Origin: Spirochaetota bacterium
Lineage (GTDB): Bacteria; Spirochaetota; UBA4802; UBA5550
DNA length: 64,000 bases
Reading direction: 5' to 3'
NCBI GenBank assembly: GCA_017999915.1
Contig: JAGNKX010000006.1
Coordinates: 190,077 to 254,076, forward strand
Below are positions 1-8,532 of this stretch, in pieces; position 1 is the first letter of the stretch, and every line of letters starts with the position of its first letter. A model generated the notes under the pieces. That model saw only the letters and a list, made by a program, of their open reading frames with translations, made no database searches and was not told the DNA's origin. The translations under genes were made by a program, and so were the position numbers.

Positions 1-1780
1 ACGGCGGCTGATTGTTATCGGTGTATCCTTCGCGCTGCCGGTCGGCCGTTTTGCGCAGCCGGGCGCGGCAGGCGGCCTGGAGCGAGCGCACCAGCGGCAG
101 CGGGTCCGCGCGCCATTCGGGCTGGCGCAGCTCCAGCTCGCGATAGGCCCTGTGTCCGTGGCGGGCCAGGTAGTCCTGGAAGAGCCGCCCTCCCTCGGCG
201 GAGTCGGCACCGGCGAGCCACTGAAGGGCCTTCTCAGTCTCGCAATCGACGAACCGGGACCTCAGGTCGCTATGGCCCATAAGGGCCGATGTCACCCGGT
301 CGATCCCCTGGGCGATATCGGCGCTCTCCACGTCATGGTCGCTTTCATCGACCAGCATGGCGGAAAGACGGGCCGTTGCCTCCGCCAGGGTCATCCCCTG
401 CCGCTTGAGGACCTCCATGACGATCGGCTCGACCGTCGCCGGGATAAAAGAAGTGACCAGATGATCGTCGAAGGTGTCCCAGAGGTCGTCGAGCCTTGCG
501 TCGATGGCGCTCCACTGCGCCAGGGGGTCGTCATGCTTTTCAATGAAGAATTTTTTAACGCGCTCTTCGAGGCTGCGATGACGGGCCTTGCCCGACAGTC
601 CGTAGGCGGTGTATTTCAGGGTATGATAGAGACGGAACAGGAAATGCTTTTTAATGCCGGGGTCTAGTCCCGGCACCGGTCGTCCGGTGATGGCGATGGC
701 GATCCGGTCAGGATCGGCGCCGAGGACCGACGTGGCGGTGCGGGCGATCCGCGTCAGGTTGATGAGCACCTGCCCCAGGCGGAAGCCCATGATCTCGAAG
801 TGGGGGCTCATCGCTTTCATGGCGCCGCAGCGGACCTGCATGACCTGCATGCCCAGGTCGAAGGCGCGCCAGATGGTGGAGGCGGAGAGGGGCGTGACCG
901 CGCCGGGCGTGCACTCGCCGAGGTTGCCCCTTGTGTAATGGTCATTCGGGGACTGGAGGATGTCCCAGCTTCCGGGATCGGCGGGGAGCCGGGTGACGGG
1001 ACGGGCCTGGAGCCAGTAAAGAGCGCCGCTGCGATCTATGGCCCACTCCATGTCGAGGGGAAAGCCGAAGCCCCTCTCCGCCTCGAGGGCGCTGGAGCGG
1101 ATCGAATCGATCTCGGTTTGGCTGAGCACCTCCGTTGGACCTGCCGGCCTGTTCTGAATTACAGCGCCGCTCTTGGACAGGCGGTAGCGGTCGGGATGAG
1201 ACGTGCCGCCCACGAGGTTTTCGCCGAGGCCGGCCACCGCGTCGAGGATCAGGATATCGCGGCGCCCCGTGACAGGATCGGCGGTGAAGATCACGCCTGA
1301 GGCCCGGGCGTCGACCATCTTCTGCACTACCACCGCCATCTGCGATGCGCCGCCGTTTGCCTGATGATCGCGGTAGGCCGTGACGCTCTCCTGCGCGGCG
1401 GAGGCCAGGCAGGAGAGTATGGCCTCACGCGCCGCCTTTTTGCCCTGTACTCCCAGAATGGTATGGTACTGCCCGGCGAAAGACGCCGAAGCCGAGTCCT
1501 CGTCCATGGCCGATGAGCGTACCGCCACTGCTCCATCGCCCAGCTCTTCCAGGGCCTTTTCAAGCCCTTCAGGAAAATGTCCCGGGGCTGCGTCGATCAG
1601 GACGAATCCGTCTGGGATGGGAAGTCCCAGTCCGGCCAGCCGCGCCAGGCCCCGGGCCTTGCCGCCGGCAGGTTCAGTTCCCGCGTCCCGTAATGGTACG
1701 CAGCGGGGGCGCGGCTGTTTTGATTTATCAGGATCTTCCTGAATGTCTTCCCGTGACGGATAGGAAACGGTATTACCCAT
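1..1780 (-). CDS. PEP synthase / rifampin phosphotransferase-like protein (partial, runs off left edge)
   Basis: The minus-strand frame is open from ATG at 1780 to the window edge, about 593 codons without a stop. The start gives MGNTVSYPSRED. The N-terminal part matches the PPDK_N ATP-grasp domain: GGKARGLARLAGLGLPIPDG near residue 40, RSSAMDEDSASASFAGQY near 85-100, then VVVQKMVDARASGVIFTADP and GLGENLVGG. In this family the domain binds ATP and feeds phosphate to a swivelling histidine domain, which must lie beyond the edge. The ATG is one base after the stop of the upstream gene (TGA-C-ATG), so translation is probably coupled to it. The substrate is unknown: classical PEP synthase, Rph-type antibiotic kinase and a co-metabolic homologue are all possible. 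Confidence 0.8.
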   Translation of the reverse strand, partial: MGNTVSYPSREDIQEDPDKSKQPRPRCVPLRDAGTEPAGGKARGLARLAGLGLPIPDGFVLIDAAPGHFPEGLEKALEELGDGAVAVRSSAMDEDSASASFAGQYHTILGVQGKKAAREAILSCLASAAQESVTAYRDHQANGGASQMAVVVQKMVDARASGVIFTADPVTGRRDILILDAVAGLGENLVGGTSHPDRYRLSKSGAVIQNRPAGPTEVLSQTEIDSIRSSALEAERGFGFPLDMEWAIDRSGALYWLQARPVTRLPADPGSWDILQSPNDHYTRGNLGECTPGAVTPLSASTIWRAFDLGMQVMQVRCGAMKAMSPHFEIMGFRLGQVLINLTRIARTATSVLGADPDRIAIAITGRPVPGLDPGIKKHFLFRLYHTLKYTAYGLSGKARHRSLEERVKKFFIEKHDDPLAQWSAIDARLDDLWDTFDDHLVTSFIPATVEPIVMEVLKRQGMTLAEATARLSAMLVDESDHDVESADIAQGIDRVTSALMGHSDLRSRFVDCETEKALQWLAGADSAEGGRLFQDYLARHGHRAYRELELRQPEWRADPLPLVRSLQAACRARLRKTADRQREGYTDNNQPP

Positions 1781-1781
1781 G

Positions 1782-2891
1782 TCAGTAGCTCTGGTACCCG
1801 TATTTTTCCACTTTCCCGAGATTGACCATCTCCAGCAGGCCATGGCCGGTGTCGGAGCCGCAGCGGGCGACGCAGATGGTCTCGCTCAGCATCCTCACCT
1901 TTCCGTACTCGGCCGGATCGTTGATATCGGTGACGAACCCGTCCATCCACGACGGGCCCTTCCACATGCCGGAGCAGTAGCCATTGTAGTTGTCGTAGCC
2001 GGCCAGGCCGGGCAGGAAGAGGGACGCAGCTGTGAAGTCGATCTCGATCTTCGTGCCGTCGATGGCCGACAGGGTGACGCGGCCTTTTGTCGCCAGGCGG
2101 GCGTCCTTCCGGAAGGTAAGGTCGTGGTCCACGCCGGTCAGCTGGATCTGCTGCCCGTATTTCGCGCTTCCCCGGGGATAGCTCACCCAGCCCTCGAAGT
2201 GGTTGGGCCTGCCCTGGTGGTCCTCCCGCACGGCGCAATGGACCATCCACGTGCCGAAGTCGAAGATGCACATGAAGTAGAGCACGCCCGGAGGGGGCGC
2301 TTCCGGCTGGGCCATCGGCTCGGGCCAGGCCCCGCCGCCGCCGCCGCGGCGCACGCCCCAGGAGTGGTCGCGGCCGATGTACCACTTTTTCGGATTGATT
2401 TCTATGCGCTTGCCGGCCACCTCTATCCATCCCCCGGGACGGCCGAGCTGGTAGTAGCGCCGTGCCTCCTCCAGGATTCGGCCGTTCCTCCGGGAGAACA
2501 TGGGGATCTGCTCATAGGGATCGTAGTCCCCGTTGAATAAAAGGTCAAAGGTGAGGCCGTGGGGATTGTCTGAAAGGGCGGACCGTACCTTCGTCAGCGG
2601 TTCCACCACGCTGTAGGTGAAGGGCCCCACCTTCGTGGAATCGATCTCGGGCCGGAGCTCCCGGGAGGCCCGCACCACGTGGGCCTTCTCGCCGCCGACG
2701 GTGACCATGCCGTAGGCGTCGATCACGTTCCGGTTGGCGTAGCGCGCCATGCCGGTCATGATATTCATGTTGCTTTCCGTATCCCAGGCGTAGAGGACCA
2801 CCCGCTCGGTCCAGCGCGGGTCGCTGGTGTACACGTGGTCAAAGGTCGTGGCCAGCTGGTGGCAGAGATTTTCGTCAAAATGTGTTATCAT
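1782..2891 (-). CDS. DUF7064/DUF7065-like (CrtC/lipocalin-type) protein
   Basis: 369 residues without signal peptide or membrane helices. The sequence is rich in aromatic residues and beta-prone segments, for example KKWYIGRDHSWGVRRGGGGG near the middle and VLYFMCIFDFGTWMVHCAVRED after it. The WYIGRDHSWGVR stretch and two-half beta architecture recall DUF7064/7065 proteins, which resemble hydroxyneurosporene hydratase CrtC-like folds and often sit beside steroid or lipid oxidation genes. That assignment is from memory of the family, not a search. A GAGGGG ribosome site lies just before the ATG. It sits between an SDR and the PEP-synthase-like gene in one minus-strand operon, with a 1-base gap downstream. 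A role on a hydrophobic substrate is inference. Confidence 0.6.
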   Translation of the reverse strand: MITHFDENLCHQLATTFDHVYTSDPRWTERVVLYAWDTESNMNIMTGMARYANRNVIDAYGMVTVGGEKAHVVRASRELRPEIDSTKVGPFTYSVVEPLTKVRSALSDNPHGLTFDLLFNGDYDPYEQIPMFSRRNGRILEEARRYYQLGRPGGWIEVAGKRIEINPKKWYIGRDHSWGVRRGGGGGAWPEPMAQPEAPPPGVLYFMCIFDFGTWMVHCAVREDHQGRPNHFEGWVSYPRGSAKYGQQIQLTGVDHDLTFRKDARLATKGRVTLSAIDGTKIEIDFTAASLFLPGLAGYDNYNGYCSGMWKGPSWMDGFVTDINDPAEYGKVRMLSETICVARCGSDTGHGLLEMVNLGKVEKYGYQSY

Positions 2892-2900
2892 GGGCCCCTC

Positions 2901-3758
2901 TCAAAATTTCACTTTAAAGACTTTCTTCCATATTTTTTCTATCCTGCTCCGGGACATCAGGCGGTGCATCAGCGGCATCGGCCACACCCCGGCCCCGACG
3001 AGATAGGAAGGCTTCCATTTTTTCGCGATGATTATCTTGTAAACTTCTTCAGCGAATTTTTCCGGGGGCCAGAACTCGAATTGCCCGTCGATGGGAGCGC
3101 CAGGATGGTTGAAGTATTTTTTATATTCCGGCAGCAGCCGCTCCGGGATGGAGGCCCATGACTTTTCCTCCTCTTCCTTCGTAAAGGACGTCATCTTTGT
3201 CCGGACCCCTCCCGGCTCAAGCGCGGTCACCTCGATGCCGAAGGGCTCCATCTCCACCCGGAGATGGCGGGTGAAGGCGCTGAGGGCGCATTTGGAAACA
3301 GGGTAGGGGCATCCCAGGGGGATGGTCATGTAGATCGACCCGGAATCGACGTTCATGATGCGGCCCCTGTCGCTTTTCTTTATAAGGGGGAGAAAGGCCT
3401 GGCAGGTGCGCACCGACGCCCAGAAGTTGACTTCCATCAGGAAATGAAATTCGTCGATGTTGAGCGATTCGATGGGCCCCTCGGCCCCGGTGGTGGTGGC
3501 CGCGTTGTTGACCAGCAGGTCAAGGGCCCCGCCGTTCAGGGCTTTGCCGACCTGTTCCGCGGCTTTCACGATTTCCTTTGGATCTCCCACGTTGCAGGCC
3601 ATGGCTGTCAGGCGGGGAGAGGCTTTCTTGATCAATTCATCGGGAGGGGTCTTGTTGTAGGTGGCGAATACCCGCCATCCCATTTGGTCGAGCTTCAATG
3701 ACAGTGCTTCGCCGATGCCAGTGGCGGCACCGGTAATAAAGGCGCTTCTTTCAGTCAT
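2901..3758 (-). CDS. Short-chain dehydrogenase/reductase (SDR)
   Basis: 285 residues from ATG at 3758. An upstream start in the same frame at 3845 would add 29 unlikely residues, and TGATG-like coupling is absent, so the internal ATG (MTERSAF) is chosen. The classical SDR signature is complete: TGAATGIGEA cofactor loop near residue 10, NNAAT near 85, the catalytic serine in SGSIY and YPVSK as YxxxK. The C-terminus is basic and hydrophobic (VWPMPLMHRLMSRSRIEKIW), suggesting membrane association. It probably reduces or oxidises a hydroxyl/keto group with NAD(P)H. It is the first gene of the 3-gene operon with the DUF7064-like and PEP-synthase-like proteins. The substrate cannot be told from sequence. 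Confidence 0.85.
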   Translation of the reverse strand: MTERSAFITGAATGIGEALSLKLDQMGWRVFATYNKTPPDELIKKASPRLTAMACNVGDPKEIVKAAEQVGKALNGGALDLLVNNAATTTGAEGPIESLNIDEFHFLMEVNFWASVRTCQAFLPLIKKSDRGRIMNVDSGSIYMTIPLGCPYPVSKCALSAFTRHLRVEMEPFGIEVTALEPGGVRTKMTSFTKEEEEKSWASIPERLLPEYKKYFNHPGAPIDGQFEFWPPEKFAEEVYKIIIAKKWKPSYLVGAGVWPMPLMHRLMSRSRIEKIWKKVFKVKF

Positions 3759-3908
3759 GGTAATACTTCTTTTTATGTATTTATTTGTGTACAACTGCCG
3801 GACATCGGAATCCAGCAAATCCTTCCCTATAAATGGAAGATACATGGATTAATGCAACAATTTTTTATGACAGCGCGCGAAACATAATGCAGTAGCAGTT
3901 GTAAATTG

Positions 3909-4066
3909 GGGGTATGGGCCATCCCGCTCGTCCGCCTCGTATAAGCAGAGCCAAATGCGACCTCCTGTCGCGGCTCTGCACTCGGACATCCTGTCCAGCG
4001 CACCATGTTGACTCGGCGGAATCGGCGACATCCTGTCGCCTACTCGCCGGGATGGCCCCATACCCC
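3909..4066. repeat. Dispersed multi-hairpin repeat, copy 1
   Basis: A 158-bp element bounded by near-perfect inverted ends (GGGGTATGGG-CCATCCCG against CGGGATGGCCCCATACCCC). Inside are consecutive small hairpins closed by the same loop: GGACA-TCC-TGTCC and GGCGACA-TCC-TGTCGCC, plus a longer GCAGAGCC/GGCTCTGC arm capped by a CGAC-TCC-GTCG-like tip. The overall fold is a closed multi-arm (cloverleaf-like) structure. A second, shorter copy with the same plan is at 8683-8786. It fills most of the gap between the SDR operon and the lipoprotein gene. Confidence 0.75.
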
Positions 4067-4133
4067 TCAAAATATACTGCTACCACATTATCTTCGATTC
4101 ATTATAAAAATTTTGTTTTTGAGAGGAGTCCAA

Positions 4134-4157
4134 AATAAAAAAAACCCGTTCGGGTTT
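4134..4157 (-). terminator. Hairpin with T-tract on the minus strand
   Basis: AAACCCG-TT-CGGGTTT (4142-4157) is a 7-bp stem. Read on the minus strand it is followed by about 8 T residues, as in a rho-independent terminator. No minus-strand gene ends here, so it may shield the SDR operon from antisense transcripts crossing the lipoprotein gene. Confidence 0.45.
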
Positions 4158-4228
4158 ATAAAACGGGGCGACCATAACAAATAATATGCTTAATTTGAGT
4201 GCGAATACAATCCAGGGAGTTTATTGAT

Positions 4229-5662
4229 ATGAAGCGTTATATGCGTATTTTTGGAATTTTGACGGTTGCGGCGGGATTGTTCTTTACCGCCTGTGAAAGT
4301 GGAAGCGGCGGCGGCGGGATATCGCCCTTCTTGGCCCTGTTTTTGAATGGCGGCGACAGCGGCCATAGTATCACCGCCTTCAGCTTCACCTCCGCGAAGA
4401 ATTTGGGGCTTTCGGCGGACGTTTCCGGTACCATCAGCGGCACGTCCATAGCGGTCACGGTCCCGTACGGCACCACGGTTACGGCCCTGAAGGCGACCTT
4501 CACCACGACCGGAAAGTCCGTTTCCGTCGGAGGTGCGGCCCAGACGAGCGGAGTCAGCGCCAACGATTTTACGGGTCCCGTGACCTACACGGTGACCGCG
4601 GCCGACGGCTCCACGCGGGATTATACGGTGACGGTGACGGTCGCGATAAACACCGCGAAGGAGATCACCGCCTTCGGATTTACATCGGCAAAGAACAGCG
4701 TTCTTTCCACCAATGTAACGGGCGCCATAACGGGAACCATCATTGCAGTTACGGTTCCCAACGGCACCGCCTCGATCGCGAACCTTATCGCGACATTTAC
4801 GACCACAGGAACGTCGGTGAAGATCGGAACCGTGGAACAGACGAGCGGAACCACGGCAAACGACTTCACGTCGGCGAAGATCTATACCGTGACCGCGGCC
4901 AACGGATCGACGCAGAGCTATACGGTCACGGTGACGGTCGCGTCGGCCAGCGCGAAGGAGATCACCGCCTTCAGCTTTCCGGTGGATACTAATGTTTATA
5001 ACCTCAATCATGAGTATGGGATCGATTTAGGTACTACTATCAGCGGTACGTCGATTACGGCAAAGCTCCCCTACGGTTCAACCCTGGTGGCGACCTTCGC
5101 GACAAGCGGAGCTTCCGTTACCGTGGGAGGGGTGGCCCAGGTGAGCGGAGTCACCTCCAATGATTTCACGAATCCGGTGACTTACCGGGTGACCGCGGCC
5201 GACGGTTCGTGGCAGGATTACACGGTGACGGTACTGTTCGCGCCGGCGCTCGGGTGTCCTACATTAGGTAAAGACAACTCATCCTACTGGGCAGGCGAGT
5301 TCAGCACAACTACGGATACAGACACCTTTGCCCTCGGATTGACCTGCGATGCCATCAACGCGGCCGCGGATCCTTATTACTTGTATATATTTATGAACGT
5401 CGGATTATTTTACAATCGAACGGCTCTTGAGACCTATGCCGCCGGGCTGGGCGCTACAGTAACCCCTATGAGTGATGAGAGAGTCCTTGAACTCACAGCT
5501 CCCTCGCTGGATGCGATGCAGAAAATCCTCGCGAGAATAGTGTATGTCCCACCCGGTGAGGCGGTGTTAGAGGATGGTCGTTTTTACATTCAGTTTAAGA
5601 ATAACAACAGCGGGCTTAGGGCCTCGGCGAGAATAAATATAACCGTCAACGCGCCGGAATGA
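4229..5662 (+). CDS. Lipoprotein with three DUF5018-like beta repeats
   Basis: The start at 4229 is chosen because it gives a signal peptide (MKRYMRIFGILTVAAGLFF) ending in the lipobox FTAC, with AGGGAG 10 bases upstream. A GTG at 4199 would only add ten residues. Three tandem repeats of about 90-100 residues follow a Gly/Ser linker. Each begins ITAF(S/G)F and ends YTVTV, with the internal motif ANDFT..(V/I)YTVTA(A/D)GS. They resemble DUF5018-like/immunoglobulin-type repeats of surface lipoproteins. The last about 130 residues (from LGCPTLGKD) form a separate domain I do not recognise. It is probably exported and lipid-anchored, with a likely surface or adhesive role. The high identity between repeats 1 and 2 at DNA level suggests recent duplication. 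Confidence 0.85.
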   Translation: MKRYMRIFGILTVAAGLFFTACESGSGGGGISPFLALFLNGGDSGHSITAFSFTSAKNLGLSADVSGTISGTSIAVTVPYGTTVTALKATFTTTGKSVSVGGAAQTSGVSANDFTGPVTYTVTAADGSTRDYTVTVTVAINTAKEITAFGFTSAKNSVLSTNVTGAITGTIIAVTVPNGTASIANLIATFTTTGTSVKIGTVEQTSGTTANDFTSAKIYTVTAANGSTQSYTVTVTVASASAKEITAFSFPVDTNVYNLNHEYGIDLGTTISGTSITAKLPYGSTLVATFATSGASVTVGGVAQVSGVTSNDFTNPVTYRVTAADGSWQDYTVTVLFAPALGCPTLGKDNSSYWAGEFSTTTDTDTFALGLTCDAINAAADPYYLYIFMNVGLFYNRTALETYAAGLGATVTPMSDERVLELTAPSLDAMQKILARIVYVPPGEAVLEDGRFYIQFKNNNSGLRASARINITVNAPE

Positions 5663-5685
5663 CCGGAGGGCTTTGACGGTTTCAT

Positions 5686-5740
5686 GGGGAAATGACGTGT
5701 AGGGACAGAACAGTGTTCTGTCCCTACACGTCATTTCCCC
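5686..5740. repeat. Perfect 55-bp palindrome at the transposase 3' end
   Basis: Arms of 27 bp (5686-5712 and 5714-5740) are exact inverted copies around a single central G. The core is AGGGACAGAACA-G-TGTTCTGTCCCT. The right arm contains the last five codons and stop of the tyrosine transposase. The left arm lies beyond it and ends 24 bp after the lipoprotein stop. It has the form of a REP/BIME-like substrate of the adjacent enzyme and could also stop transcription from both sides. Confidence 0.9.
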
Positions 5741-6212
5741 AATTTTTTGGATTTCGTTTAATATATTCCCTGATGCGGTATAATTCGTCATTGTCGCGGA
5801 TGATCCGGTCGTAATACGACCGCTGCCATATCGATTTTCCGATATGTTTCGTTACCGCGTTTTTAAATGATTTGATGATTTTGGATAACGTACCCGTAAG
5901 GACAGAACATTGTTCTGTCCTTACGGGTACGTCACCAACGGTCATGGCACCAACAATCCATATAATCCCATGAATATGGTCCGGCATAACGCAGTATTCA
6001 TCCAGCCGCACGTTGTCATAATGGTCCGGGATTTCTTCCCAGTAACGTACGGCAACTGTGCCCCATTCATTTAACGACATTGTGCCGTTGCTGATCGATC
6101 CGAATACGGGTTCTTTTCTCATGCGACCATGAACGCATATCGTCACAAAATATGCGCCGGGCGACGAATAATCATAGCCGCGTTTCCGGTTCAATTTCCG
6201 TTCTCTCAACAC
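5724..6212 (-). CDS. REP-associated tyrosine transposase (RAYT, Y1 family)
   Basis: 162 residues, typical of the IS200-like Y1 transposase fold (Transposase_17, PF01797). The HUH metal site is VMPDHIHG (His79, His81) and the catalytic tyrosine is in QRSYYDRIIR (Tyr133 or 134). YFVTICVHGR near the N-terminus and IREYIKRNPKNW at the C-terminus are family hallmarks. RAYTs cut single-stranded DNA at palindromic REP hairpins. Two such palindromes are here, one at the 3' end and one inside the reading frame (5888-5932, encoding about residues 94-109). The gene has no full insertion-sequence ends, which agrees with a domesticated single-copy RAYT. It appears intact. Confidence 0.9.
   Translation of the reverse strand: MLRERKLNRKRGYDYSSPGAYFVTICVHGRMRKEPVFGSISNGTMSLNEWGTVAVRYWEEIPDHYDNVRLDEYCVMPDHIHGIIWIVGAMTVGDVPVRTEQCSVLTGTLSKIIKSFKNAVTKHIGKSIWQRSYYDRIIRDNDELYRIREYIKRNPKNWGNDV
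5888..5932. repeat. Perfect 45-bp palindrome inside the transposase gene
   Basis: Arms of 22 bp (5888-5909 and 5911-5932) are exact inverted copies around a central T. The inner core AGGACAGAACA-T-TGTTCTGTCCT is nearly that of the palindrome at 5686-5740. The reading frame is kept through it, so it looks like a tolerated in-frame insertion or a retained recognition site. Confidence 0.9.
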
Positions 6213-6250
6213 TGGCGCCCCAATTTTAATTTCACGTTTGCCGCTCCGCT

Positions 6251-7357
6251 TTACAAATCAGAAGGCGTTTTTTTGTTTCTATCCCTGAACTGCGTGGGGG
6301 TCATTCCTTCCGATTTGAGAAAGGCGGTATTGAAAACGGTCTTGGAGATAAAGCCGCACTGGAGGGCCGCGCGGAGGACACTCATGGCGTCGTTCTCCAG
6401 GAGTAGCTTTTTGGCGGCGCCGATCCTGTATGAATTGACGTAGGAGCGAAAATTCGTATCGAGCCGGTCGTTCAATATTTCAGAAAGCTGATGGGGTGTG
6501 ATGCCGAGAAGGGCGCTTAACTGCTGCAGGGACAGGCCCTCGTCAAGATAGATCTTTTCGAGCTCCATGAGCTCCTGCAGGCGCTCGATCACCGCCTTCG
6601 TGTCGATGCCGCGGAGCATCGATTTCGCGTATCGTGTCGCGCTCGCGTCCTTTTGCATTTCAAGAAAAAAATCGGCGTGTTTTTTTTCCCAATAATAAGA
6701 AATAATGAGCAGGACGGTTATGACGAGAACCGTCCACCGGTGCATCAGGCTCTTATCCGAGACTATCGCGATATAAATGATGAAAAGCATGGATATCCAT
6801 AAAAGATTATAGCCAAGGAAATACTTTTTCTGTATCAAAAGCCGGATGCCTCTTTTTGAAAGGGTCCGGTAACCGTGAATGACCCCGAGGACAAGGCATG
6901 CGATTAAATACGGCGCCGCTGAGTACATGATGAAGAGATAGATGCCGCGCGCCGCCCCGCTATGAATGGTATCGAACCCCACGGACGCGAGCTTTACTTC
7001 CGGGCTTTGCAGGAAAAAGGGAATGAAATAAACGACCGCAAGGACCCCCGGCGCGAATAGGAGCGCGGTAAGAGGGTCCAATCGAATTTTTCCTTCTATC
7101 ATTATCTTGAAACGGCAATACACCAGGGGGCCCAGAAAAAGCTCGAAGGGCTGGTTGAGATACAGGAGATGCGGATAATATCGATAAAAAAAGGTATCCT
7201 CTGACAGCATGAACAGGGAGTCCGCTCCCCAGAGAAATAACAGGGAGAAAATGACTATGATTTCCGTTCTATTTCTTTTTTCCATGAAAATCCCGAAGGA
7301 AATCGTTATAAGCCAGCAGGCGGCCGCGAAAATTAATGCGTTAAGGATGGCGTCCAT
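6251..7357 (-). CDS. Membrane-anchored AraC-family regulator (copy 2 of tandem pair)
   Basis: 368 residues. The N-terminal about 215 residues hold six or seven hydrophobic helices (for example NALIFAAACWLITISFGIF, PLTALLFAPGVLAVVYFIPF). The last about 110 residues are an AraC/XylS double helix-turn-helix: LSLQQLSALLGITPHQLSEIL is the first helix-turn-helix and ALQCGFISKTVFNTAFLKSEGMTPTQFR the second, with the family-typical GMTPTQFR ending. It should sense a membrane or periplasmic signal and bind DNA while tethered. It starts 3 bases after the stop of its paralogue at 7361-8461 and aligns with it over the full length, so it arose by tandem duplication. Target genes are unknown. Confidence 0.85.
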   Translation of the reverse strand: MDAILNALIFAAACWLITISFGIFMEKRNRTEIIVIFSLLFLWGADSLFMLSEDTFFYRYYPHLLYLNQPFELFLGPLVYCRFKIMIEGKIRLDPLTALLFAPGVLAVVYFIPFFLQSPEVKLASVGFDTIHSGAARGIYLFIMYSAAPYLIACLVLGVIHGYRTLSKRGIRLLIQKKYFLGYNLLWISMLFIIYIAIVSDKSLMHRWTVLVITVLLIISYYWEKKHADFFLEMQKDASATRYAKSMLRGIDTKAVIERLQELMELEKIYLDEGLSLQQLSALLGITPHQLSEILNDRLDTNFRSYVNSYRIGAAKKLLLENDAMSVLRAALQCGFISKTVFNTAFLKSEGMTPTQFRDRNKKTPSDL

Positions 7358-7360
7358 GGT

Positions 7361-8461
7361 TCAGGCCCGCCTTTTTTTGCTTTGCTGTATGAATTCCGTG
7401 GGAGTCATGCCTTCACGCCTGGAAAACGCGTTGTTAAAGGCGTTTTTCGATTTGAACCCGCATTCATAGGCCGCGTTGATGACGCCGATATTCTCGTTTT
7501 CCAGGAGCATTTTCTTCGCTTCTTCGATCCGGTACGCGTTCACGAAAGTGGGGAACGTGGCGCGCACCGTGCCGTTGAGAATCTCCGAAAGCTGGTGGGG
7601 CGTGATGCCGAGGCGGGAGCCCAGGCTTTTCAGCGACAGGTCCTCGTCGAGATAGAGCCGTTCAAGCTCCATGAGCTCCTGTATGCGCTCCACGACGGCG
7701 CCGGTATTGACGCCCCCGAGCATCGACCGCTTGTACCTGGTCTCGCTCGAGTCTTCCCGTATCAGGAGGAACAATTCGGGGTATTTCTTTTCTATGAAGT
7801 AAAAAAGGACGATCATGCAGTTGGTGACGATTATCATCACCCGTATCATGCCGCTCTGCCCCGTGAGATATACGGCATACCCGGTTATGGCGATGGTTAT
7901 CCAGAGAAGATTATAAGCAACGAGGACTTTTTTCTGCATTATCAGCCGAAGCCCTTTGGCGGAAAGCATCCTGGACCCGTGGACGATGAAAAGGGCTAGG
8001 CAGAATACGAACCATGGAGTCTGGCCGTACACGATCGCAAGATATATGGCGCGCACGGCGCCGTTCTGAATGTTCTGGAACCCGGCCAGGGCGAGCTTCT
8101 CCTGTCCGCTCAGCGTGAAATAGGGGATGAAATAGAGGACCGCCAGGATCCCCGGCGCAAAAAGGAGCAGGGTGAGAAGGCTGAGCTTCATTTTCCCTTC
8201 CACCAGTATCCTGAAACGATAGTATATCAGGGGGCCCATGAAAAGCTCGAAAGGCTCGTTGACATGGAGGAATTGAGGATACGAATAGATGGCGCCGGTT
8301 TCCTCCGCCAGAATGAACAGGGTGAAGATTCCCCATAGCGAACAGAAGGTAAAAACGATGATCATGTCGGCTTTTTTTCTATTTTCCGAGAAATAGCCGA
8401 AGGCGATGGCGATCACCGAACATATGCTCGCTAAGGACAATAAATTCAGGGGATCGTGCAC
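7361..8461 (-). CDS. Membrane-anchored AraC-family regulator (copy 1 of tandem pair)
   Basis: 366 residues with the same plan as its downstream neighbour: about seven transmembrane segments (SICSVIAIAFGYF at the start, LLTLLLFAPGILAVLYFIPYF in the middle) and a C-terminal AraC domain (LSLKSLGSRLGITPHQLSEIL, AAYECGFKSKNAFNNAFSRREGMTPTEF). The linker with RYKRSMLGGVNTGAVVERIQELMELERLYLDE is conserved in both copies. Such 7TM-AraC proteins are numerous in Leptospira-type genomes. It leads a two-gene operon. A 17-bp perfect palindrome 72 bp upstream of its ATG (8533-8549) is a candidate binding site. The signal is unknown. Confidence 0.85.
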   Translation of the reverse strand: MHDPLNLLSLASICSVIAIAFGYFSENRKKADMIIVFTFCSLWGIFTLFILAEETGAIYSYPQFLHVNEPFELFMGPLIYYRFRILVEGKMKLSLLTLLLFAPGILAVLYFIPYFTLSGQEKLALAGFQNIQNGAVRAIYLAIVYGQTPWFVFCLALFIVHGSRMLSAKGLRLIMQKKVLVAYNLLWITIAITGYAVYLTGQSGMIRVMIIVTNCMIVLFYFIEKKYPELFLLIREDSSETRYKRSMLGGVNTGAVVERIQELMELERLYLDEDLSLKSLGSRLGITPHQLSEILNGTVRATFPTFVNAYRIEEAKKMLLENENIGVINAAYECGFKSKNAFNNAFSRREGMTPTEFIQQSKKRRA

Positions 8462-8532
8462 TGTTTATTCCTGCCGCGTCTCTCGCATGGTGATAATCGA
8501 ACCGTTTTGCCATTCCGATCCGGTCACCGACT

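Noticed and set aside
152-1742. Several plus-strand ORFs over the left edge
   Set aside because: The minus-strand PEP-synthase-like frame is continuous and carries clear family motifs; the plus-strand products do not.
3865-4138. Small ORFs across the dispersed repeat
   Set aside because: They lie in a structured non-coding element with inverted arms, and no ribosome sites are present.
4190-5011. Minus-strand ORFs (4190-5011, 4237-4563, 4621-4869) over the repeat lipoprotein
   Set aside because: They arise from the repeated codons of the lipoprotein and have no start signals.
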